A DNA stretch of 7,890 nt from an uncultured Rhodopirellula sp. (GCA_913061385.1 CAJXTM010000138.1:1-7890), one strand, 5' to 3'. Counted from the stretch's first letter, positions 1 through 7,840 are shown. Translations and numbers: made by a program. The notes: a model not told the origin generated them from the letters alone.

Positions 1-48
1 TCTACACGTAAGGAGTCGTCGGCAGCGTCAGATGTGTATAAGAGACAG
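1..48 (+). other. Illumina Nextera i5 adapter (artefact, not genomic)
   Basis: Bases 1-7 are the end of the P5 arm, 8-15 are the index GTAAGGAG (matches Nextera index 505 from memory), 16-29 are the Nextera read-1 primer segment, and 30-48 are the Tn5 mosaic end AGATGTGTATAAGAGACAG. Genomic sequence starts at 49. The adapter puts a stop (TAA at 39-41) in frame with the first gene, so that gene falsely looks as if it could begin inside the contig. Confidence 0.98.
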
Positions 49-50
49 GT

Positions 51-1397
51 CTGGGGCTGACGCCAGATGGTCTTGTTACCATTCCTAGCAGCGAAGGTGA
101 CTGGATGCCCGCGTCCATGATTGCAGCCATTCGCCCTGACGGAGCGATTCTCAATCGCCTGGCAGGGAAATCACCCGACGGCCGCAGCCTGCCCTTTTTT
201 GGTCGCCCCGGTGGCAATCTTCAACAGCCTCCTGAAGTTCCGATGTTGTACCTTCCTCGTGGTCTGGATAATTCCAGTGGAGGCCAGATTCACGTGGACA
301 GTGATCGGTGGGGACCGGTCAAGGGAAAGATGGTGCACTTGTCGTTCGGAGCCGGTCGCGCGTTCTTGTTGCTTCGTGACGAATTCGATGGATGGATTCA
401 GGGTGCGGTGATTCCCATCGGTGGTGAATTTGCCTCTGGTGCACACCGCGGAAAATTCAATCCTCACGATGGACAGTTGTATGTTTCAGGGATGGCTGGC
501 TGGGGCACCTACACCACCGATGACGGTTGTTTTCAACGGGTGCGGTACAACGGTGACAAACCGCAGTTGCCCGTTGGATTTCATGTTCATGAAAATGGTA
601 TTCGCGTCGATTTTTTGCAGCCTGTGAAACAAGACGAGGTGGCAGATCCTGATTCCCATTTTGTTCAAGCATGGAATTATCGATACAGCGGGGCCTATGG
701 TTCACCCGAGTACTCGTCGCGGCAGTTGGGATTGCGTGGTCATGATGTGCTGGATGTGCAGTCGGTCAGCGTTTTGCCTGGTGGGAAAAGTCTATTTCTT
801 GAGATCAGGAATCTTCAGCCAGTCAACCAACTTCACTTGTTGGTGGCCACGGGGCGTGAGCAGGAACATGACTTATTCATGTCGATTAATCACATGGACG
901 AAGCTTTCCGCGGCTTTCCGTCTTACCAACCAATCGACAAGATTTTGTTGCCACATCCGATGCTTGCTGATCTTGCCAGGCCGGTGGTGTCGAAACGGAA
1001 TCCGAATAACAAAGCGATCGCAGATGCAAAGCCTGTGATTCTGAAAGCAGCTAAGAATTTGATGTTTGATCAAACGGAGATTCGCTTGCCAGCGGGTCAG
1101 GCTGTCAAACTGACGTTTCAAAATCCAGATTCTGTCCCCCATAACTGGGCTCTATTGAAACCGGGGACACTGCAGAAAGTTGGCGAACAGTGCAATCGCC
1201 TGATCTCTGATCCGCAAGCGGCGGCGCAGCATTACATCCCTTCGTCGAGTGATATTCTGGCGTACACGAATGTGGTGGAACCCTATGCGGAACATACAAT
1301 TTACTTTCGGGTGCCAAGTGAACCGGGGCGTTACCCTTATCTGTGTACCTTTCCAGGGCACTGGATGGTGATGAATGGTGTGTTGGTGGTTGAGTAA
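51..1397 (+). CDS. C-terminal part of a secreted propeller-type protein with an azurin-like copper domain (5' partial)
   Basis: The frame is open from the first genomic bases, and good protein (LGLTPDGLVTIPSSEGDW) precedes the first ATG at 105, so that ATG is internal and the true start is off the contig. About 448 codons remain, ending at TAA 1395. Three regions can be seen. First is the end of a beta-propeller-like region with blade motifs such as PRGLDNSSGG, FNPHDGQLYVSG and GCFQRVRYNG. Next is an Ig-like stretch (about 560-900). Last is a cupredoxin domain (about 1030-1394). The copper ligands are His in SVPHNW (codon 1140), then Cys (1344), His (1359) and Met (1371) in CTFPGHWMVM, the C-x4-H-x3-M spacing of azurin. 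The first part resembles large planctomycete exported proteins of the DUF6797/sorbosone-dehydrogenase-like type. That placement is from memory. The likely role is periplasmic or cell-surface redox chemistry, with the copper domain passing electrons on. The substrate is unknown. Confidence 0.85.
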   Translation: MGLTPDGLVTIPSSEGDWMPASMIAAIRPDGAILNRLAGKSPDGRSLPFFGRPGGNLQQPPEVPMLYLPRGLDNSSGGQIHVDSDRWGPVKGKMVHLSFGAGRAFLLLRDEFDGWIQGAVIPIGGEFASGAHRGKFNPHDGQLYVSGMAGWGTYTTDDGCFQRVRYNGDKPQLPVGFHVHENGIRVDFLQPVKQDEVADPDSHFVQAWNYRYSGAYGSPEYSSRQLGLRGHDVLDVQSVSVLPGGKSLFLEIRNLQPVNQLHLLVATGREQEHDLFMSINHMDEAFRGFPSYQPIDKILLPHPMLADLARPVVSKRNPNNKAIADAKPVILKAAKNLMFDQTEIRLPAGQAVKLTFQNPDSVPHNWALLKPGTLQKVGEQCNRLISDPQAAAQHYIPSSSDILAYTNVVEPYAEHTIYFRVPSEPGRYPYLCTFPGHWMVMNGVLVVE

Positions 1398-1427
1398 GTC
1401 AGGCAGTGGATGGTGGCAACGAAGTTT

Positions 1428-1439
1428 CTTCCGCGGAAG
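1428..1439. repeat. 12-bp perfect palindrome CTTCCGCGGAAG
   Basis: It lies 30 bases after the stop of the copper-protein gene in the 219-base gap. It has no loop and no T run, so it is not a typical terminator. It could be a protein-binding site or chance. The CCGCGG core also occurs inside genes in this window (for example near 908, 2465 and 5482), so the core itself is not specific to this spot. Confidence 0.35.
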
Positions 1440-1564
1440 GATCCATGCTGCTGGGCTGGTTCTACTCCTCGATCGAGATGTTCTCAGTATTCCACCCATG
1501 GCTTGCGCGAGTGATCCTAGAGTTGGTAAGATCTAGCCTTCAATCATTTGTATACCAACGCGTG

Positions 1565-1598
1565 ATGCCACCACTCGTTTTTACTAGTGGTGCATTTT
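1565..1598 (+). terminator. Hairpin plus short T run upstream of the methyltransferase gene
   Basis: CACCACT (1569-1575) pairs with AGTGGTG (1586-1592) around a 10-base loop. The stem continues as ATG/CAT (1565-1567 with 1593-1595) past one bulged C, and TTTT follows at 1595-1598. This could end transcripts of the copper-protein gene, although it is about 170 bases from that stop. It could instead be a 5' leader structure of the methyltransferase gene, whose ribosome-binding site follows 10 bases after the stem. The T run is short, so termination is uncertain. Confidence 0.45.
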
Positions 1599-1604
1599 CA
1601 TCAC

Positions 1605-1609
1605 GGGAG
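1605..1609 (+). promoter_or_regulatory. Shine-Dalgarno site GGGAG deciding a TTG start
   Basis: GGGAG sits 7 bases before TTG 1617, which is near-ideal spacing. The upstream in-frame GTG codons (1587, 1590) fall inside the right arm of the hairpin and have no ribosome-binding site. The ten extra residues they would add (beginning MVHFHHG) do not look like a methyltransferase N-terminus. Confidence 0.65.
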
Positions 1610-1616
1610 TCTCGCA

Positions 1617-3284
1617 TTGACCCTTCAGCCGAATCGTATTTATCAGGGCAATTGCATCGAAAAGCTTCGGCAATTGGAAGCAGGTTCGGTGGATCTGATA
1701 TTTGCTGACCCGCCCTTTAATATTGGTTATTCGTACGATGTTTACGATGATCAAAAGACGACGACTGATTATTTGGAGTTTTGTGAGGCATGGATCCGTG
1801 AGGTTCACACCGCGCTGAAACCGAGTGGGACGTTTTGGCTCGCTATTGGCGACGAATATGCTGCAGAGCTGAAAGTACTGTCACAGCAACTTGGTTTCCA
1901 TACTCGCAGTTGGGTGATTTGGTACTACACGTTTGGTGTGAATTGTGTGCGCGGGTTCAGTCGGTCTCATACTCATCTATTTCACTTCGTCAAAGACCCG
2001 GACGATTTCACGTTCAATGGCGAGAATCCAGCAGTTCGCGTAGCCTCTGCAAGGCAACTTGTCTACGCAGACAGCCGAGCCAGCACGAAAGGAAGATTGC
2101 CAGACAACACTTGGATACTGCGTCCCCAAGATGCGAAGGCGCCAGGTTTCTCACCATCACATGACACATGGTTTTTCTCACGTGTTGCTGGGACATTCAA
2201 GGAACGCGAAGGATTTCATGGTTGTCAAATGCCCGAACAACTTCTGGGACGCATCATTCGGGTATCCAGTAACCCAGGTGATCTGGTTGTCGATCCGTTT
2301 GGGGGCAGCGGAACAACGTTAGCGGTGGCAAAGAAATTAGGTCGCCGGTGGAATGGCTTCGAACTTTCCAAAGAGTATGTGACACGGATTGAAGAGCGGG
2401 TCGGGGGATGTGAAGCCGGTCAGGACCTCGATGGTCCCGCTGATCCACAAAAGAGTGCGCCGAAGACTTCCCGCGGAAAGAAACGAACAAAGTTTAAAAA
2501 TGGTAAACCAGTGATTTCACTGGATGCTGCAACAGAATCATCCGTAATCGAGGCCTTTGCTGATGCTTCCGATGGACATTCGACGGACTATGTACTCTGT
2601 GATCCCAACCTCGCTAAACGCTTTTTATGTGCTTGTCGGGAACGTGCACTTCCCGGTGATGCCCGTATGTGGAATTCATTTCTGTTGAGGATTCGGAAGT
2701 CCGGAAAGTTGCCAAAGTCAACTAATCCCGGCCGAAGATTATCGTACGCTGATATGGATCCTTATAGCGATGGCAGCGAGGCGGCCATGAGACTGGTCGG
2801 AATCGATTACGGTATGACACTTGATGAGATGTTGTGTAGTCCACTGGCAGCCAGCGAGTTTGATCAACTGGCCGGCCTGTTTGCTCCCGGTTATTCATCC
2901 TTTGAATATCGATGGTCAGCCTTAGCGCTGCGAAAGCGGGCCGGTACCAAACGTTATCGAACACTTGCATGTGACCAGCATGAACACTGGAAGCAACAGC
3001 GAACACCGAATCGTCTCGCGATCGAGAAATGTCTTGCGGCAAAATATGACTGTCCGGGAGTCTACGTCGTTTTGCATGAAGATTCAGTGCTTTACGTTGG
3101 TGAGACTCGCAGTCTCCGTGACCGCGTAGAAAAACTTCTGAACACAGAAGCATGGATGAAATTTTCGCCGACCGCCGTGCGTGTTTGGACCATCGATGGT
3201 GAGCAGCAACAATTTGGTTTGCGGTCTTTTTTGGTCAATCGAGACAAACCATTGCTCAACTCTGAGTATCTTCGACAGAGCTAG
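1617..3284 (+). CDS. Beta-class DNA methyltransferase fused to a C-terminal GIY-YIG-like domain
   Basis: From TTG 1617 the protein has 555 residues and three parts. Residues 1-260 form an S-adenosylmethionine-dependent DNA methyltransferase. The catalytic motif IV, DPPF, is at 31-34, and the cofactor motif DPFGGSGTT is at 226-234. Motif IV preceding motif I is the beta-class order, and DPPF favours adenine-N6 over cytosine-N4 methylation. The stretch between about 110 and 205 should hold target recognition. Residues 270-480 are of unknown function, beginning with a basic linker and containing DPNLAKRFLCAC and WNSFLLRIRKSGKLP. Residues 480-548 resemble a GIY-YIG nuclease: GVY (481-483), YVG (493-495), the conserved Arg at 503 and PLLN ending at 548. 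The usual catalytic Glu position, in the helix before P-x-x-N, appears to be Arg 536. This could be a one-protein restriction-modification enzyme, or a solitary methylase whose GIY-YIG fold now only binds DNA. No separate restriction gene is adjacent. Its 48-base gap to nanA shows no terminator. Confidence 0.88.
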   Translation: MTLQPNRIYQGNCIEKLRQLEAGSVDLIFADPPFNIGYSYDVYDDQKTTTDYLEFCEAWIREVHTALKPSGTFWLAIGDEYAAELKVLSQQLGFHTRSWVIWYYTFGVNCVRGFSRSHTHLFHFVKDPDDFTFNGENPAVRVASARQLVYADSRASTKGRLPDNTWILRPQDAKAPGFSPSHDTWFFSRVAGTFKEREGFHGCQMPEQLLGRIIRVSSNPGDLVVDPFGGSGTTLAVAKKLGRRWNGFELSKEYVTRIEERVGGCEAGQDLDGPADPQKSAPKTSRGKKRTKFKNGKPVISLDAATESSVIEAFADASDGHSTDYVLCDPNLAKRFLCACRERALPGDARMWNSFLLRIRKSGKLPKSTNPGRRLSYADMDPYSDGSEAAMRLVGIDYGMTLDEMLCSPLAASEFDQLAGLFAPGYSSFEYRWSALALRKRAGTKRYRTLACDQHEHWKQQRTPNRLAIEKCLAAKYDCPGVYVVLHEDSVLYVGETRSLRDRVEKLLNTEAWMKFSPTAVRVWTIDGEQQQFGLRSFLVNRDKPLLNSEYLRQS

Positions 3285-3324
3285 TTTGAAACTGAATATT
3301 GATTCGCATGACTTTTACACCACC

Positions 3325-3329
3325 GAGGA
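3325..3329 (+). promoter_or_regulatory. Shine-Dalgarno site GAGGA of nanA
   Basis: GAGGA lies 3 bases before ATG 3333 (4 if the core is taken as GAGG). The spacing is slightly short but the site is convincing. It supports the ATG at 3333, which also gives the normal DapA/NanA-family N-terminus (LNGLIAATVTPL). Confidence 0.6.
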
Positions 3330-3332
3330 AAA

Positions 3333-4265
3333 ATGTTTGAGACCCCATTAAATGGTCTAATTGCCGCGACGGTGACACCACTTGATTCAAACGGACTCGT
3401 TGAATTAGCTGCGATCAAACCCATGATTGAGCGTTTGATTGAATCTGGTGTTACCGGCTTGTACGTTTGTGGCAGCACGGGTGAAGGAATGTCCTTGACC
3501 TGTCAGGAACGTAAAAATGTTGTCGAGGCAAGTGTAGATGCGGCAGGTGGACGAGTGCCGGTAATTGTGCAGGTTGGACATAACAGCATCACCGATGCCT
3601 GTGATCTCGCAAAGCATGCGATGAGTGCTGAGGCGAATGTGGTGTCAGCCACCTGTCCATCCTATTTCAAGGTTGCAGATACCGACACATTGTTGAGTTG
3701 CATGGGGCAGATAGCAAATGCTGCTCCTGAGCTCCCTTTTTACTATTACCACATTCCTGCGTTAACAGGTTCGCAGATTGATGTGGTTGAGTTTTTAGAA
3801 CGAGGTGGAAAGAGCATCCCGAACCTTGCGGGTCTCAAGTACACCAATACGTTGATCCACGAGTTTCAAGCTTGCCAAAATACGCAGTCGCGAGCCTTTG
3901 ATGTGGTTTGGGGTTGTGACGAAATGCTGCTGGCTGCCTTTGCCAGTGGTGCAACGGCGGCGATTGGTAGTACCTACAATATCGCCGCGCCACTGTATCG
4001 CCGGATCATTGAAGCAATTGAGGCCGGAGATTGGCAGACCGCACGTCAGTTGCAATATCATTCGGTTGCCATGGTCAATGTCATGAAGTCCTATGCTTTC
4101 CACGGCGCGCTGAAGGCAATCATGTCGATGTTGGGAATGCCAGTGGGCAGTTGTCGACTACCGTTGAATGAGCTTACGAAAGATGAGACAGAGAGTTTGC
4201 GAAGCGGATTGAATGACATTGGATTCTTTGACTGGTGTGGTCATGAAACCCAGGTTGGGAGTTAG
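3333..4265 (+). CDS. nanA: N-acetylneuraminate lyase
   Basis: This is a cytoplasmic class I aldolase that splits N-acetylneuraminate (sialic acid) into N-acetylmannosamine and pyruvate. At 310 residues it has the full family length and a single TIM-barrel domain of the DapA/NanA superfamily. Visible active-site elements are GSTGE at 47-51 (pyruvate carboxylate binding), the catalytic Tyr 139 in YYYHIPALTG, the Schiff-base Lys 169 in GLKYTN, Asp 196-Glu 197 in WGCDEML, and Ser 213 in IGSTYN. The YHIPALTG, CDE and IGSTYN elements match neuraminate lyases rather than dihydrodipicolinate synthase. E. coli NanA has Tyr where this protein has Cys 195, a minor change next to the conserved Asp-Glu pair. 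It is the first gene of a tight operon, with the symporter fusion starting 3 bases after its stop, which supports the sialic-acid assignment. A different keto-acid-sugar aldolase remains a weaker alternative. Confidence 0.9.
   Translation: MFETPLNGLIAATVTPLDSNGLVELAAIKPMIERLIESGVTGLYVCGSTGEGMSLTCQERKNVVEASVDAAGGRVPVIVQVGHNSITDACDLAKHAMSAEANVVSATCPSYFKVADTDTLLSCMGQIANAAPELPFYYYHIPALTGSQIDVVEFLERGGKSIPNLAGLKYTNTLIHEFQACQNTQSRAFDVVWGCDEMLLAAFASGATAAIGSTYNIAAPLYRRIIEAIEAGDWQTARQLQYHSVAMVNVMKSYAFHGALKAIMSMLGMPVGSCRLPLNELTKDETESLRSGLNDIGFFDWCGHETQVGS
4257..4261 (+). promoter_or_regulatory. Shine-Dalgarno site GGGAG of the mutarotase-symporter gene
   Basis: GGGAG lies inside the last codons of nanA, 7 bases before ATG 4269. 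It supports that start, which produces a clean signal peptide, and it places the gene in the nanA transcript. Confidence 0.6.
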
Positions 4266-4268
4266 GAC

Positions 4269-6899
4269 ATGCGAGGATTGGTTTGCTGTTTTGGTTTGTT
4301 GCTGGGCTGTATGTTGGTTGCTCCTCTAAATGGTCAGGAAGCCGACGAGGATTTGCTGACGTGGAGCGACGAGATACCGCCGTTGCCAGATTCGATCGGT
4401 GTGGCCGGACCATTTGTCGGTGTGCATGGGGATGCTCTGGTTGTCGCGGGGGGAGCGAATTTCCCACGACCCGTTTGGGATAATGACAAGGTTTGGCATG
4501 ATCAAATTCACGTCCTTTTGAAGAAGGATGGGGAATATGTGTGGAAGCAAGCTGGACGTCTGCCGCGACCACTCGCATATGGTGCGGCCGTTTCTACCAA
4601 AGACGGGGTGCTTTGCATTGGAGGCAATGACAGCAGTGCTACCTACAGCGAAGTGTTTTTGTTGAAAGCTGATCAGCAGACTGGCCAAGTCACGATCGTC
4701 GACTTCCCTGCTCTTCCCAAAGCTTGTGCTTTCGGCGCCGCGGCCTTGGTAGGTGAAACGAAAGATAAAGATGGAGTGGTGTTCCTCGCCGGTGGGCAAG
4801 TAGGAGCATCGCTCGATACAGCAACCAATCAGATGTGGTCTTTGGATCTTTCCAAACGCGATGACACAGCGGCGTTTGCTTGGAAAAAAGAAGCTGATGT
4901 TCCCGGACCTACCCGTGCGCTCAATCTGACGCTCGCACAACATGATGGCTATGAAGAGTCCATTTACGTGATCAGCGGTCGCCGACAAAATGGCGAAGCG
5001 GTTCAATTCCTGACAGATGTGTGGCAGTACAAACCGAGTTCGAAAACTTGGCGATCCCGAGCTGATGTGCCCAAGTGTGTGATGGCGGGTACTGGGATCG
5101 CTTCGGGGCAAAGTCATTTATTGGTGCTTGGGGGTGCCGATGGATCATTGTTTTTCAAGGCGGATGAGTTGCGTGACACTCATCCGGGGTTTCAGAAGCA
5201 AGCTTGGGCGTATCACACAATCACTAACACTTGGGTGTCTGCCGGAACGACGCCACAAAATCAGGTTACTACTATTGCCGTTGAATGGGATAACGCGATC
5301 ATCATTCCCAGTGGAGAAATAAGACCTCGAGTGCGAACCCCCAACGTCTGGAAGGTAACGCTCAATCCCAAAGCAGATCAGTTTGGTGTCATCAACAATG
5401 TGGTGTTGATTGGATACCTGCTTGGGATGGTGGCGATTGGTTTTTATTTTGCACGCCGCACAAAAAATACAGATGACTTTTTCCGCGGAGGAAAGAACAT
5501 TGCTTGGTGGGCTGCGGGGTGTAGCATCTTTGCCACCATGCTCAGTTCGCTTACTTACACAGGCGTGCCTTCGAAGTCGTACGCACAGGATTGGGTCTAT
5601 TCAGTAGGCAATTTCATGATCCCGTTGGTTGCCGTGCTGGCCGTGTACGTTGCTTTGCCGTTCTATCGTGGAATTGATGCGACCAGTGCCTACGAATATT
5701 TGGAGAAGCGTTTCAATCGCGGTACACGTTTATTTGGCAGTGCCAGTTTTACTTTGTTTCACATCTTTCGAATGGCTGTCGTGATGTCCCTGACTGGGAT
5801 GGCATTGGCAGTTGCTACACCGCTTACCCCGACTCAGTCCGTATTGCTGATGGGAGTCATGAGCATTCTGTATTGCACGATGGGCGGTATTGAAGCAGTG
5901 ATTTGGACTGACACTGTGCAGACCGTCATTCTGTTTGGTGGCGCGTTGATAGCCTTGGTTTTGTTGATCTCGGGAATTGATGGTGGATGGCAGGGTTTTC
6001 TCGATAATTCTCAAGCCTCGGGTAAATTCAAAATGACCAATTTGAATCTTGATGCGACGAGTGCTCAGATCGCATTGTGGGTCATTGTGGTTGGTGGTAT
6101 TGCTCAGAATGTTTCTTCGTATACCGCTGACCAGGCAGTCGTGCAGCGATACATGACCACACCTACGCGGCGATTGGCTGCACGGTCTATATGGTTGAAC
6201 GCAGGGTTGGCGATCGTGGCGACATTTTTGTTCTTTGGTCTCGGAACAGCGTTGCATGCTTTCTACCAATCACATCCGGAAAAGCTTGATCCGAGTATTA
6301 CCACCGATCAGATTTTTCCACTTTTCATCGCACATGAGATGCCGGTTGGTTTTGCGGGTTTAATCGTTGCCGGGATCTTTGCTGCGGCTCAATCAACGGT
6401 TTCAACCAGTATGAATTCCACGGCGACAACCTTGGTGACCGATTTTCTTAAACCGCTCAAGGTCTGCCGTACCGATCTTGGTTATCTGCGATCAGCCAGG
6501 ATTCTGACGCTTGTTATCGGTGTGTTGGGTACATTGATCGGTTTGTTGTTTGTTAATCCTGACATCAAGTCACTCTTTGACGAGTTCCTAAAGATCATTG
6601 GGCTTTTCATGGGCGTACTTGGCGGACTCTTTGTTCTGGGAGCCATGACTAAGCGAGCCAACGGAATGGGAGCATTGACGGGGGCAATCGTGGGTGCCAT
6701 GACGATGTATCTGGTTTGGAAAGAGACAGCGATTAACGGATACCTTTACACCGCCATCGGCATTGGAGTCTGTTTTGTCGTCGGCTACTTGGTCAGCTTG
6801 CTGGGGCCAGCTCGCAACGATGAAGAGCTGGCAGGGCTGACGATTTACACGATGTCTGGAACTAGTGCGCCCGATGCGGTGAGTGGATCATCAGCATGA
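4269..6899 (+). CDS. Periplasmic kelch mutarotase fused to a Na+/sialic acid symporter (SSS family)
   Basis: The 876 residues show three parts. Residues 1-22 are a signal peptide, with Arg 2, a hydrophobic core at 4-19 and probable cleavage after LNG. Residues 25-365 are a kelch propeller with six blade-like motifs: VVAGGANFP (58-66), LCIGGNDS (115-122), FLAGGQVG (172-179), YVISGRR (233-239), LVLGGADG (285-292) and [10 protein letters not shown] (345-354). It resembles the cyclically permuted relatives of the sialate mutarotase NanM (TIGR03548 as I recall). Residues 372-846 are a sodium:solute symporter with about 13 membrane segments. These include the family motif [20 protein letters not shown] (539-558), [11 protein letters not shown] (619-629) and the Ser/Thr-rich [10 protein letters not shown] (708-717) expected at the second Na+ site. 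Arg-Arg after the first segment (396-397) fits an N-outside topology, placing the propeller in the periplasm. The protein probably converts alpha-sialic acid to the beta anomer and imports it with Na+. Sialic acid as substrate is inferred from nanA and the epimerase. Confidence 0.9.
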   Translation: MRGLVCCFGLLLGCMLVAPLNGQEADEDLLTWSDEIPPLPDSIGVAGPFVGVHGDALVVAGGANFPRPVWDNDKVWHDQIHVLLKKDGEYVWKQAGRLPRPLAYGAAVSTKDGVLCIGGNDSSATYSEVFLLKADQQTGQVTIVDFPALPKACAFGAAALVGETKDKDGVVFLAGGQVGASLDTATNQMWSLDLSKRDDTAAFAWKKEADVPGPTRALNLTLAQHDGYEESIYVISGRRQNGEAVQFLTDVWQYKPSSKTWRSRADVPKCVMAGTGIASGQSHLLVLGGADGSLFFKADELRDTHPGFQKQAWAYHTITNTWVSAGTTPQNQVTTIAVEWDNAIIIPSGEIRPRVRTPNVWKVTLNPKADQFGVINNVVLIGYLLGMVAIGFYFARRTKNTDDFFRGGKNIAWWAAGCSIFATMLSSLTYTGVPSKSYAQDWVYSVGNFMIPLVAVLAVYVALPFYRGIDATSAYEYLEKRFNRGTRLFGSASFTLFHIFRMAVVMSLTGMALAVATPLTPTQSVLLMGVMSILYCTMGGIEAVIWTDTVQTVILFGGALIALVLLISGIDGGWQGFLDNSQASGKFKMTNLNLDATSAQIALWVIVVGGIAQNVSSYTADQAVVQRYMTTPTRRLAARSIWLNAGLAIVATFLFFGLGTALHAFYQSHPEKLDPSITTDQIFPLFIAHEMPVGFAGLIVAGIFAAAQSTVSTSMNSTATTLVTDFLKPLKVCRTDLGYLRSARILTLVIGVLGTLIGLLFVNPDIKSLFDEFLKIIGLFMGVLGGLFVLGAMTKRANGMGALTGAIVGAMTMYLVWKETAINGYLYTAIGIGVCFVVGYLVSLLGPARNDEELAGLTIYTMSGTSAPDAVSGSSA

Positions 6900-7840
6900 G
6901 TCGGTTCAAGCCGAAAGAACTTGCTGCGATTTATCGCAATGGTTTGCTGGAAGACACCATGCCGTTTTGGTTGGATCATTGTGTGGACCACCAACACGGG
7001 GGGTTCATGATGGCGTTGAATCGAACAGGCAAGGTAGTGGACACGGACAAAGGAGTTTGGCAGCAAGGTCGGTTTACCTGGCTTCTTGGCGAGCTCTACA
7101 ATAATGTCGAAGCTCGTGATGAGTGGTTGAAACTGGCTCGCCATGGAGCCGAGTTTTTGTTGCAGCATTGCTTCGATCCCAGTGATGGACGCATGTGGTT
7201 TCATGTCACCAGAGATGGCAAGCCCATTCGCAAACGCAGATATGCGTTTGCTGAGAGCTTCGCGGCGATAGCATTTGGGGAACTTGCCAAGGCTACCGGT
7301 GAACAGCGTTACGCTGATCATGCAATCAAGACGTTTCAGAAATTCGTTGATCACAACCTTGATCCAGTGGACACTCCCGCTAAATTCACTGCCCACCGGC
7401 CGACTCGATCAATCGGGTTTCCGATGATCACCATTGCTACTGCGCAGGAGTTACGGGAGTCGATTGGGTTTAGCGACGCTAATCGCTGGATTGACAAAAG
7501 CATTGAGGTAATCCAGCGGTTCCATCTAAAGCCAGAATTGAATTGTGTGATGGAAACGGTCAGTCAAAGTGGTGATGTAATCGACCATTTCGACGGGCGA
7601 ACACTCAATCCCGGCCACGCGATCGAGGGTGCGTGGTTTCTGATGTGGGAGGGCGCTCATCGAAATGACTCAAAGCTGATTGAGATGGGTTGCCAAATGC
7701 TGGACTGGATGTGGCAGCGAGGTTGGGATTCAGAATATGGGGGAATCCTTTATTTCACTGATGTTCATGGACAGCCGGTCCAGGAGTATTGGCACGACAT
7801 GAAATTTTGGTGGCCGCAATGTGAGGCTATCATTGCCACG
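6896..7840 (+). CDS. AGE-family N-acylglucosamine 2-epimerase (3' partial)
   Basis: It interconverts N-acetylmannosamine and N-acetylglucosamine in the cytoplasm, the step after the lyase. It is an (alpha/alpha)6-barrel enzyme. Visible landmarks are WQQGRFTW (55-62, with the conserved Arg 59), the catalytic His 241 in [10 protein letters not shown], and [15 protein letters not shown] (297-311, with His 300, the WWPQ motif and Glu 310). The second catalytic His, normally near the C-terminus, lies beyond the edge. Real sequence ends after codon 315 at 7840. The family is about 390-410 residues long, so roughly 80-90 residues are missing. The apparent stop TGA at 7859 and the tail LSLIHI come from adapter. 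Its ATG overlaps the symporter stop as ATGA, suggesting translational coupling, and I see no strong ribosome-binding site of its own. A cellobiose-epimerase-like member is possible in isolation, but the operon argues for ManNAc. Confidence 0.9.

Noticed and set aside
2..217. Minus-strand 71-codon frame ending in VSYTHLTLPTTPYV
   Set aside because: Its C-terminal tail is translated adapter and the rest is antisense to the copper-protein gene.
1551..1556. TATACC as a -10 box for the methyltransferase gene
   Set aside because: No acceptable -35 lies 16-18 bases upstream. The nearest, TTGGTA, is 22 bases away.
1406..1708. Plus-strand 100-codon frame across the gap and the methyltransferase start
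   Set aside because: It runs through the hairpin and overlaps the methyltransferase N-terminus in another frame. It has no motif and no good ribosome-binding site.
3294..3304. Short inverted repeat GAAT-ATT-GATTC-like before nanA as a regulator site
   Set aside because: The arms are only about four bases, which is expected by chance in AT-rich spacer.
3286..3314. Possible promoter before nanA with TTGAAA as -35
   Set aside because: At 16-18 bases downstream the candidate -10 boxes (for example TGACTT) match the consensus poorly, so I cannot support a promoter.
4302..4311. Lipobox LLGC at residues 11-14 of the symporter fusion
   Set aside because: The hydrophobic core continues past the Cys (MLVAPL), which fits an ordinary signal peptide cleaved after LNG better than lipoprotein processing.
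4326..5117. Minus-strand 263-codon frame
   Set aside because: It lies fully antisense within the kelch part of the fusion gene, has no recognisable motif and no ribosome-binding site, and the + strand protein here is clearly real.
5730..6269. Minus-strand 179-codon frame
   Set aside because: It is antisense to the symporter part, of odd composition and without motifs, so I regard it as a shadow.
6845..7396. Minus-strand 183-codon frame
   Set aside because: It is antisense to the epimerase and shows no family signature.
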